DNA of 64,000 nucleotides from Sphaerisporangium corydalis (GCF_025506355.1 NZ_JANZYP010000016.1:62001-126000); one strand, 5' to 3'. Shown: positions 16,537 to 24,792, counted from the stretch's first letter. Program-made: numbers and translations. Notes: generated from the letters alone by a model not told the origin.

Positions 16537-16931
16537 GTCGCCGTGCTGCGGAGTTGGCGTGCTGGTGGAACGCGCTGAGCGCGGAGAGCTTGCGATTGAC
16601 CGTCGCCTCACTGCAGTGGTGTTCCACCGACGGCAGGACCGGGACCGTCTCGTCGCGCAGGTCAGGCGGGCGGCGCAGCCAGGCGACGAACTCTGCGACG
16701 TTTTCCAGCCGCACCTCACGCCAGTCCAGGTCCTGGCCGCCGAGGAACACGAACCAGCCCTTCAAGTCGTGGGCGTAGGCCTTGACCGTGTTGGGCGACC
16801 GCTCGATCCGGGTCAAGTACGCGAGGTACCCGCTCGATAGGAGGCACCGGGGCGCCGTCACCGTCCAGCACCGTCCATGACTCCACGGCATCGACCGGCC
16901 AGAGCACCCGCTGGACAGATAGATCTCTCAT
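16537..16931 (-). pseudogene. Tyrosine recombinase, N-terminal part, frameshifted and truncated
   Basis: It starts at an ATG (16931) that overlaps the stop of the upstream gene by ATGA. It reads LSVQRVLWPVDAVESWTVL, shifts frame in a CCC run at 16829-16831 (one extra base), and continues as YLAYLTRIERSPNTVKAYAHD, then LDWREVRLENVAEFVAWLR and SEATVNRKLSALSAFHQHA. This is the SAM-like core-binding domain of phage-integrase-type recombinases. The catalytic domain with the R-H-R-Y residues is gone, replaced by the palindromic repeat at 16445. An inactive remnant, although its operon position suggests it once worked with the two genes upstream. Confidence 0.8.
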
Positions 16932-17359
16932 GTGGAGCTGGAAACACTCCGCTGGCCTCGCTTCGCTGCGCCACGGATGTGGCGGGAGCATGCGCGGCGA
17001 TTGCTGGCGTTGCTGGCGTCCAGGAACGGGCGGCCACAGTGACTGATGCTGCACGCCTTGACCCGCTGCCATCCTCCGAACTGAACGAGGAGGTAGAGGA
17101 GGTGGCGAATCTCCTCGTCTGCGAGGGGTTCGTTCCAGCCGGTGCGCCATCCACGGGCGGGCGTCGTGGGACAGCGCGCGAGGTCATTCCATAGGAGTTC
17201 CAGAGCTGCCACACCGTCGGGCAGCAACGTGATGTAACGCCGGAGGATGCTTGGACTCTTGTCAGCGTGCGTTGCGAGGATGGCTGCCAGACGCGTGATC
17301 TCACCTGTGCGAGCGTCGAGGCCCCTGCCCGCCCGTTTAGGACGTGGTGGCGTGGTCAT
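16928..17359 (-). CDS. Hypothetical small protein with a Cys4-like cluster, coupled to amidohydrolase and recombinase
   Basis: A 143-residue basic protein I do not recognise. Its N-terminus is Lys/Arg-rich (PPRPKRAGRG), the middle is helical (ARTGEITRLAAILATHADKS; EEIRHLLYLLVQFGGWQRV), and the C-terminus holds C-x4-C-x15-C-x2-H (from KACSISHC to RRACSRH), a plausible zinc or iron-sulfur site. The layout loosely resembles CGNR-type zinc-finger regulators. Its ATG overlaps the amidohydrolase stop (ATGA at 17356-17359) and its stop overlaps the recombinase start (ATGA at 16928-16931), so three genes are translationally chained. A nucleic-acid-binding role is possible but is inference. Confidence 0.55.
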   Translation of the reverse strand: MTTPPRPKRAGRGLDARTGEITRLAAILATHADKSPSILRRYITLLPDGVAALELLWNDLARCPTTPARGWRTGWNEPLADEEIRHLLYLLVQFGGWQRVKACSISHCGRPFLDASNASNRRACSRHIRGAAKRGQRSVSSST

Positions 17360-19455
17360 CTCGTGCGTTCCGTTCTGGACTGCGCGCGGTTCGCGATCGC
17401 ACGGAGTCGCGGATCGTCCGCCTCAGTGTGGCGGGAGAGGACCACCTGAGCTGTCGGAGTGCGCAGTTCGTACAGGGCCATGGCCGCCGAGAGGCGAACC
17501 TGTTCGTCGGTGTCCTGCAGCGCCTCGGCCAAGGCATCGGTGGCACCTTCCGCGCCCGTACCGATGAAGCCGAGCACCTCGGCGGCGTGGCGCCGCACTG
17601 GTGCCCCGTCGCTGGCCAGTGCCGTGACGAGACATGGCACAGCGGCGCGCTCGAAGGATGCAAGATCGCGGGTGAGGCCGTTTTGACTTGTGCTGTCGCC
17701 GGTACCCAGATGCGCTGCCAGGGTCGGAATGGCTCGGGGATCACCGATGCGGGTGAGTGTCCACCTGGCCTTGGCCGCCACATCGGGGTCATCGTCTGCT
17801 GCCAGCGGCACGATAGCGTTCGTGGTCGCTGGGTCCGCGATCTTGCTCAGGACATGCAGCGCTTGCACGCGCGAAGCAGTATCGGCCCCGGCCAGAGCGT
17901 CCAGCAGAAGCGGTGCGGCTGCCTCCGCGACGCGGGTGACCGCCCAGGAGAGCGTGTCGCGCACGAAGAAGTCCTGCTCGGACCACAACCGTGCCACCAA
18001 CGCCGGAGCGGCGGCAGGGTCGGCCAATTTGCCGAGGTCGAGGGCCGCGGCCTGGCGCACATCACGGTCGGGGTTCATGAGCCCGTGGAGAGCATCGTCG
18101 ACCTGAGGTTCGCCGGTGGGCTCAATCGGCTCGCCCAGGCCTGCGGCAGCGGCGAACTCCGGCCACATCTCAGTGATGGCCGCAAGGATCTTCGCCTGGG
18201 AGTTGGACAGCCACTTGATGGTCGCGGACTCACTGGGGCCGCCCTCGTAGCCCGCGAGGTCCACGGCTCGCCCCTCGACCCATGTCCGGCGCACGCGGGC
18301 GGTGTCAGCGATGACGTCGAGGGGATTTCCTTCCACGAGCACGATGTCTGCCCTTTTGCCTGGGCCAAGGACTCCGCGGTCGTGCAGGCCGAGTAAGCGC
18401 GCCGGCAGGGAGGTTGCAGCGCGCAGGGCGTCGGCGGGACCGAGGCCGGCTGCTGTAGCCAGGTGGTGAAGCTCCCGGTGGAGGCTGGCGCCGTAGACCA
18501 GGCCGGGATTGGGAGCGTCCGTTCCGGCGAGGATCGCACAGCCGCGCCGCGCCAGTTCACGCACGTTGGTAGCGGCCGCACCCAGGTCCGGCCCGGTGGG
18601 TGGCATCCAACGCCGGGCTTGGGTGTCGAGTACCTCGCGCCAGGCCGGTGTCAGCTGGGTATCGAGCGGGACGTCCTCGCGCAGCGGCATCACCCCCGGG
18701 CGCACGGGGAAGCCGTCCGAAATCGACAAGGTCGCGATGATAGCCGGTCCGGCCGTGGCCACCTCGTCCAGCTGCGTCTGGCTCATGGGGACGAACGGCA
18801 CGTGCGCGAGCATGTCCACCCCACACCGGGCAACGAGTGCTGCCCCCTCGCCCGTCGAGACATGAGCGACGACCGGCAGCCCAGCGGTATGCGCGCTTTG
18901 GACAAGGGCGAGGATCGTCGCCTCATCCAGGGCCGGGATGTCCAGCATCGCCCCAGACCCGTCGTCGTAGATCACCTTCAGGTGCGTTGCGCCCTCGGCC
19001 ACCCGCCCAGCCACGAAGGGCTCTGCATCACCCGGCCCCGTGACATAGGGGATGGGCGAGTACGCCATCGTGGGATGTCCTCCCGGGGCGGTCGCGCCGA
19101 TGCTCGAGGTCACGAAGTCCGCGCGCGCAGATCCGTCGCCACGGCGAGCGGTGAGCACCGCCGCGCGCTCAGCCGCGATGAGGTCCGGCTTGGAGAACTG
19201 GTCGACGAGAGTCGTCACGCCGAACTGAGCGGCGAGCACGGTGCACTCCGGCGCCAGGTGCACGTGCGCGTCAATGAGACCGGGCAGCAGCGTCCCGCCC
19301 TCGCCGTCGATGACCACATCTCCCGCTCGAATGACCTCCTGCCCGCCGATCGCATCGACCAGACCCCGATCAACACGCACGTGCGTTCCAGTAAGAACTG
19401 CCGTCCCATCGAAGATGCGGTCGGCCTTGATGACGAAGGGTTGTGCTGCACTCAT
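17356..19455 (-). CDS. Amidohydrolase fused to a HEAT-repeat domain
   Basis: A 699-residue two-domain protein. Residues 1-400 are an imidazolonepropionase-like amidohydrolase: metal residues His64 and His66 (DAHVHL), Lys160 (HLKVIYDD), His198 (VVAHVSTGEG), His218 (LAHVPF) and Asp313 (GTDAPNPG), then GKRADIVLVEGNPLDVI and the beta-sandwich return. Residues about 420-690 are at least five HEAT/PBS-like helical repeats (for example DRDVRQAAALDLGKLADPAAAPALV, DPDVAAKARWTLTRIGDPRAIPTLA). The metal set is complete, so hydrolysis of a cyclic amide, peptide or similar bond is expected; the repeats probably bind a partner protein. The ATG at 19455 lies 7 bp from a MerR-type promoter. It is divergent from the MerR gene and translationally coupled to the small protein downstream. 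Confidence 0.85.
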   Translation of the reverse strand: MSAAQPFVIKADRIFDGTAVLTGTHVRVDRGLVDAIGGQEVIRAGDVVIDGEGGTLLPGLIDAHVHLAPECTVLAAQFGVTTLVDQFSKPDLIAAERAAVLTARRGDGSARADFVTSSIGATAPGGHPTMAYSPIPYVTGPGDAEPFVAGRVAEGATHLKVIYDDGSGAMLDIPALDEATILALVQSAHTAGLPVVAHVSTGEGAALVARCGVDMLAHVPFVPMSQTQLDEVATAGPAIIATLSISDGFPVRPGVMPLREDVPLDTQLTPAWREVLDTQARRWMPPTGPDLGAAATNVRELARRGCAILAGTDAPNPGLVYGASLHRELHHLATAAGLGPADALRAATSLPARLLGLHDRGVLGPGKRADIVLVEGNPLDVIADTARVRRTWVEGRAVDLAGYEGGPSESATIKWLSNSQAKILAAITEMWPEFAAAAGLGEPIEPTGEPQVDDALHGLMNPDRDVRQAAALDLGKLADPAAAPALVARLWSEQDFFVRDTLSWAVTRVAEAAAPLLLDALAGADTASRVQALHVLSKIADPATTNAIVPLAADDDPDVAAKARWTLTRIGDPRAIPTLAAHLGTGDSTSQNGLTRDLASFERAAVPCLVTALASDGAPVRRHAAEVLGFIGTGAEGATDALAEALQDTDEQVRLSAAMALYELRTPTAQVVLSRHTEADDPRLRAIANRAQSRTERTR

Positions 19456-19462
19456 ACAGGCG

Positions 19463-19493
19463 ACGGTAGAAGTTGCCGTAGCGAGAGGGTCAA
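19463..19493 (-). promoter_or_regulatory. MerR-type promoter with 19-bp spacer, leaderless
   Basis: Reading the minus strand: -35 TTGACC (19488-19493), a 19-bp spacer, then -10 TACCGT (19463-19468), 7 bp before the ATG of the amidohydrolase. An over-long spacer is the hallmark of promoters activated by MerR-family proteins, which untwist the DNA to realign the elements. CGGTAG (19465-19470) and CTACCG (19498-19503) form a wide inverted repeat across the shared region. A TACCGT also precedes the MerR GTG by 6 bp on the plus strand. Confidence 0.65.
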
Positions 19494-19510
19494 TCCGCTA
19501 CCGTTGGGTT

Positions 19511-20281
19511 GTGCAGTACTCGATCAGCCATGTCGCCAAGATGGCCGGCGTCTCAGCCCGGACCCTGCGGCACTACGACGAGATCGGTCTGCTCGCCCCG
19601 GCAGCTGTTTCCTCCAACGGCTACCGCTGGTACGGCCGGAGCCAGCTGCGCCGGTTACAGCGCATCTTGCTGCTGCGCGATCTCGATGTCTCGCTTCCGC
19701 AGATCAACGCCATTCTCGCGGGAGATGACGGCGAAGCCTCCGCGCTGCGTCGCCACCTGATGCTCGTTACCGCTGAACGGGACCGCCTCGACCGGATCGC
19801 TGCCACGATCGTCCGTACCCTGGACGACCTCGAAGGCCAGGACCGCCTGCCTGATGAGGAGTTCTTCCGGGGACTGGACGCGGGACGAGCACAACTTGCC
19901 GCCACCCTTCAGGAACGATTCGGAGACGCTGCCGCCAGCACCCTGCAGATCGCGGCCGCTCGCACGGCACATTGGACCAGGAGCGACTACGACCAGGCAG
20001 CGGCCGACGGCCGGGAGCTCTACGGCCGCCTATCCCGCACACGTCAGTCCGGCGTCGACCCCGCCTCACCACAAGCGCTCGACATCGTTGCGGAGCACTA
20101 CGAAGCCGTCCATGCCATGTGGCCCGTCGATCCCGCGGCCTACCACGCTCTCGCTGACCTGATCGAGGGCGACGCCCAGCAGCGAGGCGTCGTGGGGGCC
20201 GAAGATCGCCACCTTCCCCCATGGCTGGCAGCCGCCATCCGCGCCTACGCCATCCACCGCCTCGACTACCGTCGCCCCTGA
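19511..20281 (+). CDS. MerR family regulator with TipAS-like effector domain
   Basis: A 256-residue regulator. The N-terminal MerR helix-turn-helix with wing is SISHVAKMAGVSARTLRHYDEIGLL...NGYRWY (about 4-42), followed by the long dimerisation helix (about 75-115) and a C-terminal TipAS-type antibiotic-recognition domain. In that domain WTRSDYDQAAADGRELYGRL and DIVAEHYEAVHAMWPVDPAAYHALADL match the family. TipAS proteins bind thiopeptides and other drugs and then activate promoters with a 19-bp spacer. Exactly such a promoter drives the divergent amidohydrolase-HEAT operon, so this is its probable activator. The GTG start lies 6 bp from a -10-like TACCGT. Ligand unknown. Confidence 0.85.
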   Translation: MQYSISHVAKMAGVSARTLRHYDEIGLLAPAAVSSNGYRWYGRSQLRRLQRILLLRDLDVSLPQINAILAGDDGEASALRRHLMLVTAERDRLDRIAATIVRTLDDLEGQDRLPDEEFFRGLDAGRAQLAATLQERFGDAAASTLQIAAARTAHWTRSDYDQAAADGRELYGRLSRTRQSGVDPASPQALDIVAEHYEAVHAMWPVDPAAYHALADLIEGDAQQRGVVGAEDRHLPPWLAAAIRAYAIHRLDYRRP

Positions 20282-20578
20282 GACTGAGACGGGACATTCG
20301 TGCGCTACTGGCGCCACGCTCCTGGCGAGGACACGTCCAGGATGTGAAGCGCCAGGCCAGACCGCGCTTCCCACCCGCAGACTCTAGATAACGATCGTTC
20401 GCGACACACAAAGATCAACACTTCGTTTCCGCAGGTCAACCCTATAACGCATGCCGTGTACGCGCCTATGTGACGCACACCTGCCTTCGCGATACAGCAA
20501 GCCCAGCAGAAAGCTTGCCTGCTGGGCCAAGCTCGACAAAGTCCCCCTCATCGTGCAGGCCGCAGTGTTGTTGATCTT
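20282..20578. other. Intergenic region with a 10-bp palindrome and a hairpin
   Basis: About 300 bp with no convincing gene. AACGATCGTT (20390-20399) is a perfect palindrome and could be an operator or an integration scar. GCCCAGCAG (20501-20509) pairs with CTGCTGGGC (20519-20527) around a 9-base loop, a possible terminator without a T-run. The region lies between the MerR gene and a decayed membrane-protein gene. Confidence 0.5.
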
Positions 20579-21062
20579 GTGTTGCGGCTTTTGGGCTTAC
20601 CTTGGCTGGACCCCTACTGGTATTACAGCGGCCTCGGAGCAGGTCCGGGGGAGGTCGTCACCCGGTTCCTCACCCGTCCCTTTGATGTCCTGTCTGTGCT
20701 CACCTCGCCGGGCGTCAAGGTGCAGACAATGTTGCTGCTGCTGGCGCTTGTGTGGCGGTCTTCCCTCTGCGATGTTTTCGATCCGTCTTGGTATCAAGGC
20801 GGCGCACGCGAGGACGCGGCTGCTGCGGCGGTTGCGGTTGTTCCTGACGGGGCCTTGGTCGAGGCCGCCAATCAGGTCGGGCCGAACCTCTCGGCCAGGG
20901 CCAAGGTGGTCATGTGGCGGCCGATGCCACGCCGTGCTCCCTGGGTCGTGGCCGACGTGGCCTCGCGCCAACCGATCTTTAAGTCGGTTGAGGAACAACG
21001 GGCCGACGTCGCCGAACTGCAGGCTCGTGGTTACAGGCTGGTGATGGAACGCGAAGATACGT
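20579..21062 (+). pseudogene. DUF2079 membrane protein remnant with internal deletion
   Basis: Two blocks of a DUF2079 protein, a family of multi-pass membrane proteins, are joined in frame. The first is LDPYWYYSGLGAGPGEVV, FLTRPFDVLSVLTSPGVKV and QTMLLLLALVW. The second is the C-terminal domain AVVPDGALVEAANQVGPNLS, RAPWVVADVASRQ and SVEEQRADVAELQARGYRLV. The membrane segments that should separate them, and everything upstream, are missing, and the extreme C-terminus is replaced by unrelated sequence after about 21060. At about 20770-20800 the reading switches from one block to the other. Not functional in this form. Confidence 0.7.
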
Positions 21063-21164
21063 CGTCCTTCACCTGCCCTGAGGTAGGGGCTGGACCAGGC
21101 GCTGATCCGGTTATTGATTTGGTCGTGGAAGGACCGCACCAGGTCATTCGCCACTCAGAGTGGA

Positions 21165-21880
21165 TCAGGTGGGACGTTGCACCTCTAGGCCCGGTCCGAG
21201 GTCGAGCTGTTTGCTCATGTCGAGCTCGAACTTGCCGTACAGGTTCAGGTGGGTCCAGAAGAGAGCCGACAGGGCGCGCCGGTCAGCATCGGTGAGTTTC
21301 TTCTGCCATCGGGGCTCGGCCAGGACGATCTGGACCATCCTGGTGTTGAGGTAGACGATCGCGGCCTGGACCAGGTGAAGGGCGAGGGCGGAGACCTCGA
21401 CGTGTTCGCGGTCGTCGCCGGTCAGGTCGCCGGCCTTGCCGTAGAAGATGTCCTTGTTGGCCGAGTTCCAGTTCTCCACCACGTTGAGGCCCTCACCGAT
21501 CTCGCGGCGCAGTTCTTCGTCGGCCAGGTAGTCGCAGATGAAGATGGTGCGGATCACCCGGCCGAGTTCCTCGATGGCACGGTAGGTGGGGTGCTTGGGG
21601 CCGCCACGGGTGAAGCGCCGTAGCATCTGGTGGGCCTCGGCGGTGCCCAGCCGCAGCGCCGTCGCGTACTTGATCATCTGGTCGTACTGGTTGGCGATCA
21701 GCTCCCAGTCGATGTTTTTGCCGACAGCACCTCCTCCAGCCGCGGCCAGGCCTCGCCCTCGGCCAGGCCTGGCCGGTACAGGCGGGCCGAGCCGACGTTC
21801 TTCAGCCGGGGCAGCAGCTTGAAGTCCAGCAAGTGCGAGAACGCGAAGCCCACGATCGATGCACCGTGCGTATCGGTGTA
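21165..21880 (-). pseudogene. Tn3-family transposase, C-terminal fragment with a frameshift
   Basis: The last third of a Tn3-type DDE transposase: [39 protein letters not shown], then after a frame change [40 protein letters not shown] and [20 protein letters not shown]. The Asp in YTDTHG and the Glu of VVENWNSA are two of the three catalytic acidic residues. The frame shift lies in an A5 run (minus strand; 21715-21719). The 5' part is cut by a Tn3-type end at 21881, beyond which another transposase piece runs in the opposite direction. Confidence 0.9.
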
Positions 21881-21909
21881 GGGCCTTGAGCAGCAACCGA
21901 ACGGCCAGT
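21881..21909 (+). repeat. Partial Tn3-type end at a transposase-transposase junction
   Basis: GGGCCTTGAGCAGC followed by AACCGAACGGCCAGT matches 28 bp of the end at 31559-31596, then diverges. It separates the minus-strand C-terminal fragment from a plus-strand transposase that starts within a few bases, so it marks a recombination or insertion junction. Confidence 0.6.
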
Positions 21910-21914
21910 TCGTG

Positions 21915-23690
21915 GCTGAGCAGCTGGGGGTTAAGGACCCGTCGCAGGTGAAGCGGTACACCGAGCGGCGACCGACGCCGTTCGATCATCAGCAGGAGAT
22001 TCGGCAGGTTTACCAGTGGAAGGACTTCGCCTCGGTCGAGCCGGAGTTCGTGGCGTGGGTGGCGGCCCGGTCGTGGACATCGGGCGACGGCCCGAAGGCG
22101 ATTTTCACCGACGGGGTGGGGTGGCTGCGGGAGCGGAAGGTGCTGCTGCCGGGGGTGACCACGCTGGCTCGGCTGGTCGCGAGGGTCCGCGATGACACGA
22201 CCAAGCGGCTGTGGGGCGCGCTGGAGGGGCTGCTGACGGTCGGTCAGCGGTACGTCCTGGACCAGTTGCTGGAGGTGCCGCCGGGGTCGCGGGTGTCGGA
22301 TCTGGAGCGGTGGCGCAAGGGGGTGCCGCCACGGGCCTCCGGCCCGACGATCGTCAAGGCGCTGGAGCAGATGGCGGAGATCGAGGGGCCCCAAGCTCGC
22401 CAAGGCCTCCGCTCGGCTGGCGGTCGCGGTGGAGGCGCTGTTTTCCTCCGACGGCTGGGGCGGGCCGGAAGAGGAGGTACGGGTCGCGGAGGTGTGGGAG
22501 GCGATCGAGACGGTCATCTCCCGCGCTGACCTGCGGGCCGCGCTGGTGCTGGTGAACGAGAGTGTGCCGCCGGCGGATGCCGCCGATCCCGACGACTGGC
22601 GGGCCGAGCTGGTCGGCCGCTACACCACCGTGTCGGGGTTCTTGAAGGTGCTGCCCGAGGTGATCACCTTTGGTGCGAACGCCGAGGGTGTGCCCGTGTT
22701 GGAGGCGATGAAGGCGCTGCCGGACGTGCTGGCCCATCGCAGCCGGCTGCCCGCCCCGCTGGTTCCCGGCCGCCTGGTCGACGCCGAGGTGGTGAACGGC
22801 CCGTGGAAGCGCCTGGTGTTCGGCCATCCGGTCCGCGAGGACGGGGCGGTGAACCGGCACGCCTACGCTTTCTGTGTGCTGGAGCGGTTCTGGCGCGGCC
22901 TCAAGCGCCGCGAGATCTACGCCGACGCCTCCACCAAGTGGCGTAATCCTCAGGCTGAGCTGCTGGAAGGCGTCCAAGGGCGTCGAGGCCCTGGAACGGT
23001 CGCGGCTGTCGCACGTCTACCAGAACTACTTCCGGCCCGAGACTCTCAGCCTGGCGAACGCGCCGCTGGTGGACAAGCAGGCCGGGCTGCCGCTAGCCCA
23101 GGCGTGGGGCGGCGGGCTGGTCGCCGCGGTCGACGGGATGCGGTTCGTCGTCCCCGTCCCGGCCGCCTTCGCCCGCCCCAACCGCAAGTACTTCGGCTCC
23201 AAGCGCGGCATGACCTGGCTGAACGCAGTAAACGACCGCGGCATGGGACGTGGGGCGAAGGTCGTGTCGGGGACGATCCTGGACTCCCTGCACATGGTCG
23301 ACGTCATCTTCGGCCTGGACGGCGGCGACCTGCCCGAGATCGTCGTGTCCGACACCGGCTCCTACAGCGACCTCGTCTTCGGGCTGCTGGAGCTGCTCGG
23401 GATCTCCTACCGGCCCGCGCTGGCGGACCTTCCCGATTAGAAGGGCTGGCGGATCAGCCCGTCCGCCGGCTACGGGCCGCTGGGTACCTTCGCCCGCGGA
23501 AGGATCGACCTGCGGAAGATCCGCAGGAACTGGGAGGACATCCTGCGGGTGGTCGCCTCGATCTACACCGGCACGGTGCGCGCCTACGACGTCGTCACCA
23601 TGCTCCAGCGCGACGGCCACCCCACCGCGCTCGGCGAGGCGATCGCCTCCTACGGCCGGATCTTCAAGACCGTGCAATCCGGACGCCGCC
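21915..23690 (+). pseudogene. Tn3-family transposase (DUF4158 type), broken by frameshifts, a stop and truncations
   Basis: It begins without its first 60 or so residues at [19 protein letters not shown] and runs through REIYADASTKWRNPQAELL. Later parts are SRLSHVYQNYFRPETLSLAN, YFGSKRGMTWLNAVNDRGMG, DLPEIVVSDTGSYSDLVFGL and GRIDLRKIRRNWEDILRVVA. I see a one-base shift in a GGGGCCCC run near 22387-22394, a second shift with lost sequence near 22965, an in-frame TAG at 23438-23440, and truncation after GRIFKT near 23680. The missing start of this transposase type survives separately at 31232-31408. Confidence 0.9.
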
Positions 23691-23731
23691 GGAGACGACG
23701 ACGAGATCTGACCGCCAACGGGCCGCCTGGG

Positions 23732-23866
23732 CGTTCGTCTAACGAACGTCTGATGAACGCCGACGGGAGCGTGCCCGGACGGGCCACCGCGCCTCGCCAA
23801 AGCGTTCATCTTGCCGTTCATTTTCCAGTAGCGTTCAGCTACCGCGCACAGTACGTTTGATGAACG
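23732..23866. promoter_or_regulatory. res-like resolution site upstream of resolvase
   Basis: At least seven CGTTC/GAACG half-sites lie in 135 bp just ahead of the resolvase gene. CGTTCGT-CTA-ACGAACG (23732-23748) is a perfect palindrome inside a 28-bp block bounded by CGTTC and GAACG (23732-23759), the length of Tn3 site I. Further half-sites occur at 23803, 23815 and 23832, and a closing GATGAACG at 23859-23866 gives a roughly 35-bp block. Several paired subsites next to the resolvase gene are the normal res layout, and resolvase binding there would also repress its own transcription. Confidence 0.65.
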
Positions 23867-23880
23867 GAGGGCGGTCTTCG

Positions 23881-24468
23881 ATGGCGCTCATCGGCCTGGT
23901 CCGGGTCAGCACCGACAAGCAGAATACCCAGCGGCAGCACGACGCCCTCGACCCCATCTGCTGGAAGATCTTCGAGGAGAAGATCAGCGGAAAGCTTGCC
24001 ACCGACGACCGGCCCGCGCTGCTGAACGCGCTGTCCCACATCCGTGACGGCGACCTGCTGACCGTCCAGGAGGTCGACCGTCTCGGCCGCAACCTGCTGG
24101 AAGGGTTGATCGTCCTCAACGACCTGTTCCAGCGCGGCGTCGGCGTCAAGGTGCTAGAGGGCATCGCGGCCGGCGAGCACACCGAACGCTCCCTGATCCT
24201 CGATCTCGCGCTCGCCCTGGCCGAAGACCGCCGCCGCGACATCACCCGCAAGACCAAGAACGGCCTGGAGGCCGCCCGCAAACGCGGCAGGGTCGGCGGC
24301 CGCCGTCCCGTGGTCGACGACGACAAACGCGCCGCCATCCTCGCCCGCCGCGAACGCGGCGAATCCATCCGCACCATCGCCGCCGGAGTCAAAGTCTCCG
24401 TCGGCGTCGTCCACAAGACCCTCGCGGTCACCGAGGGTAACCCCGCTGACCAGCCCCCGACTCCTTGA
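23881..24468 (+). CDS. Serine recombinase (Tn3-type resolvase), apparently intact
   Basis: A 195-residue resolvase. The catalytic motif LVRVSTDKQNTQRQHDAL (about 6-23) contains the nucleophile Ser10. Conserved GDLLTVQEVDRLGRNLLEGL (about 58-77), the E helix AEDRRRDITRKTKNGLEAARKRG and a C-terminal helix-turn-helix (SIRTIAAGVKVSVGVVHKTL) follow. All main features are present with no stop or shift, so it may still cut and rejoin the res-like site directly upstream. The ATG at 23881 is chosen because GGAGGG lies 9 bp ahead; an ATG 24 bp upstream is possible. It is the only mobile-element gene here that looks alive. Confidence 0.9.
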   Translation: MALIGLVRVSTDKQNTQRQHDALDPICWKIFEEKISGKLATDDRPALLNALSHIRDGDLLTVQEVDRLGRNLLEGLIVLNDLFQRGVGVKVLEGIAAGEHTERSLILDLALALAEDRRRDITRKTKNGLEAARKRGRVGGRRPVVDDDKRAAILARRERGESIRTIAAGVKVSVGVVHKTLAVTEGNPADQPPTP

Positions 24469-24478
24469 GGAGAGCTCC

Positions 24479-24792
24479 ATGCCGCTGCCTCAGATTCCGC
24501 TCGACGACCCGCGCGTCCTGGCCCTGGCCAAGGCCCGCCAGCAGCTTGCCCACGAAGGAGCCCTCTGCCCGACCTAGGAGGAGCTGACCGATAAGGAGCG
24601 CAAGGGCTCACTGCCGGATGCCCGCAACTACCTGGAGTCAGCGATCAACGCCGGCCTCGTCCCCGAGGTGGAGCTGATCCACAACGGGCCGCTCGCGGGC
24701 CTGGGCAACATCAACCGGGAGATCGAGCGGCAGGCCACCACCATAGCCACCGCGGCCGCCGACCTCCCGTTGCCGCTCTACCGGTTTTGCAC
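24479..24792 (+). pseudogene. Small resolvase-linked gene interrupted by an in-frame TAG
   Basis: Eleven bases after the resolvase stop, a GGAG site leads to ATG and a frame reading PLPQIPLDDPRVLALAKARQ. It stops at TAG (24575-24577) and continues open as EELTDKERKGSLPDARNYLE, SAINAGLVPEVELIHNGPLA and NINREIERQATTIATA. Protein-like composition on both sides of the stop suggests one gene of 105 or more codons with a nonsense mutation. Its 3' end is cut by the Tn3-type end at 24799. I do not recognise the family; its position suggests an accessory or cargo gene of the same transposon. Confidence 0.55.

Noticed and set aside
16829-16831. Tyrosine recombinase made as two proteins by overlap
   Set aside because: The two frames meet at one extra base inside the normal domain, and the catalytic domain is absent; a dead gene is simpler.
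21715-21719. Programmed frameshifting in the transposase
   Set aside because: The gene is truncated and other copies here carry random frameshifts, so a decay mutation is the simpler reading; kept only as a low-interest observation.
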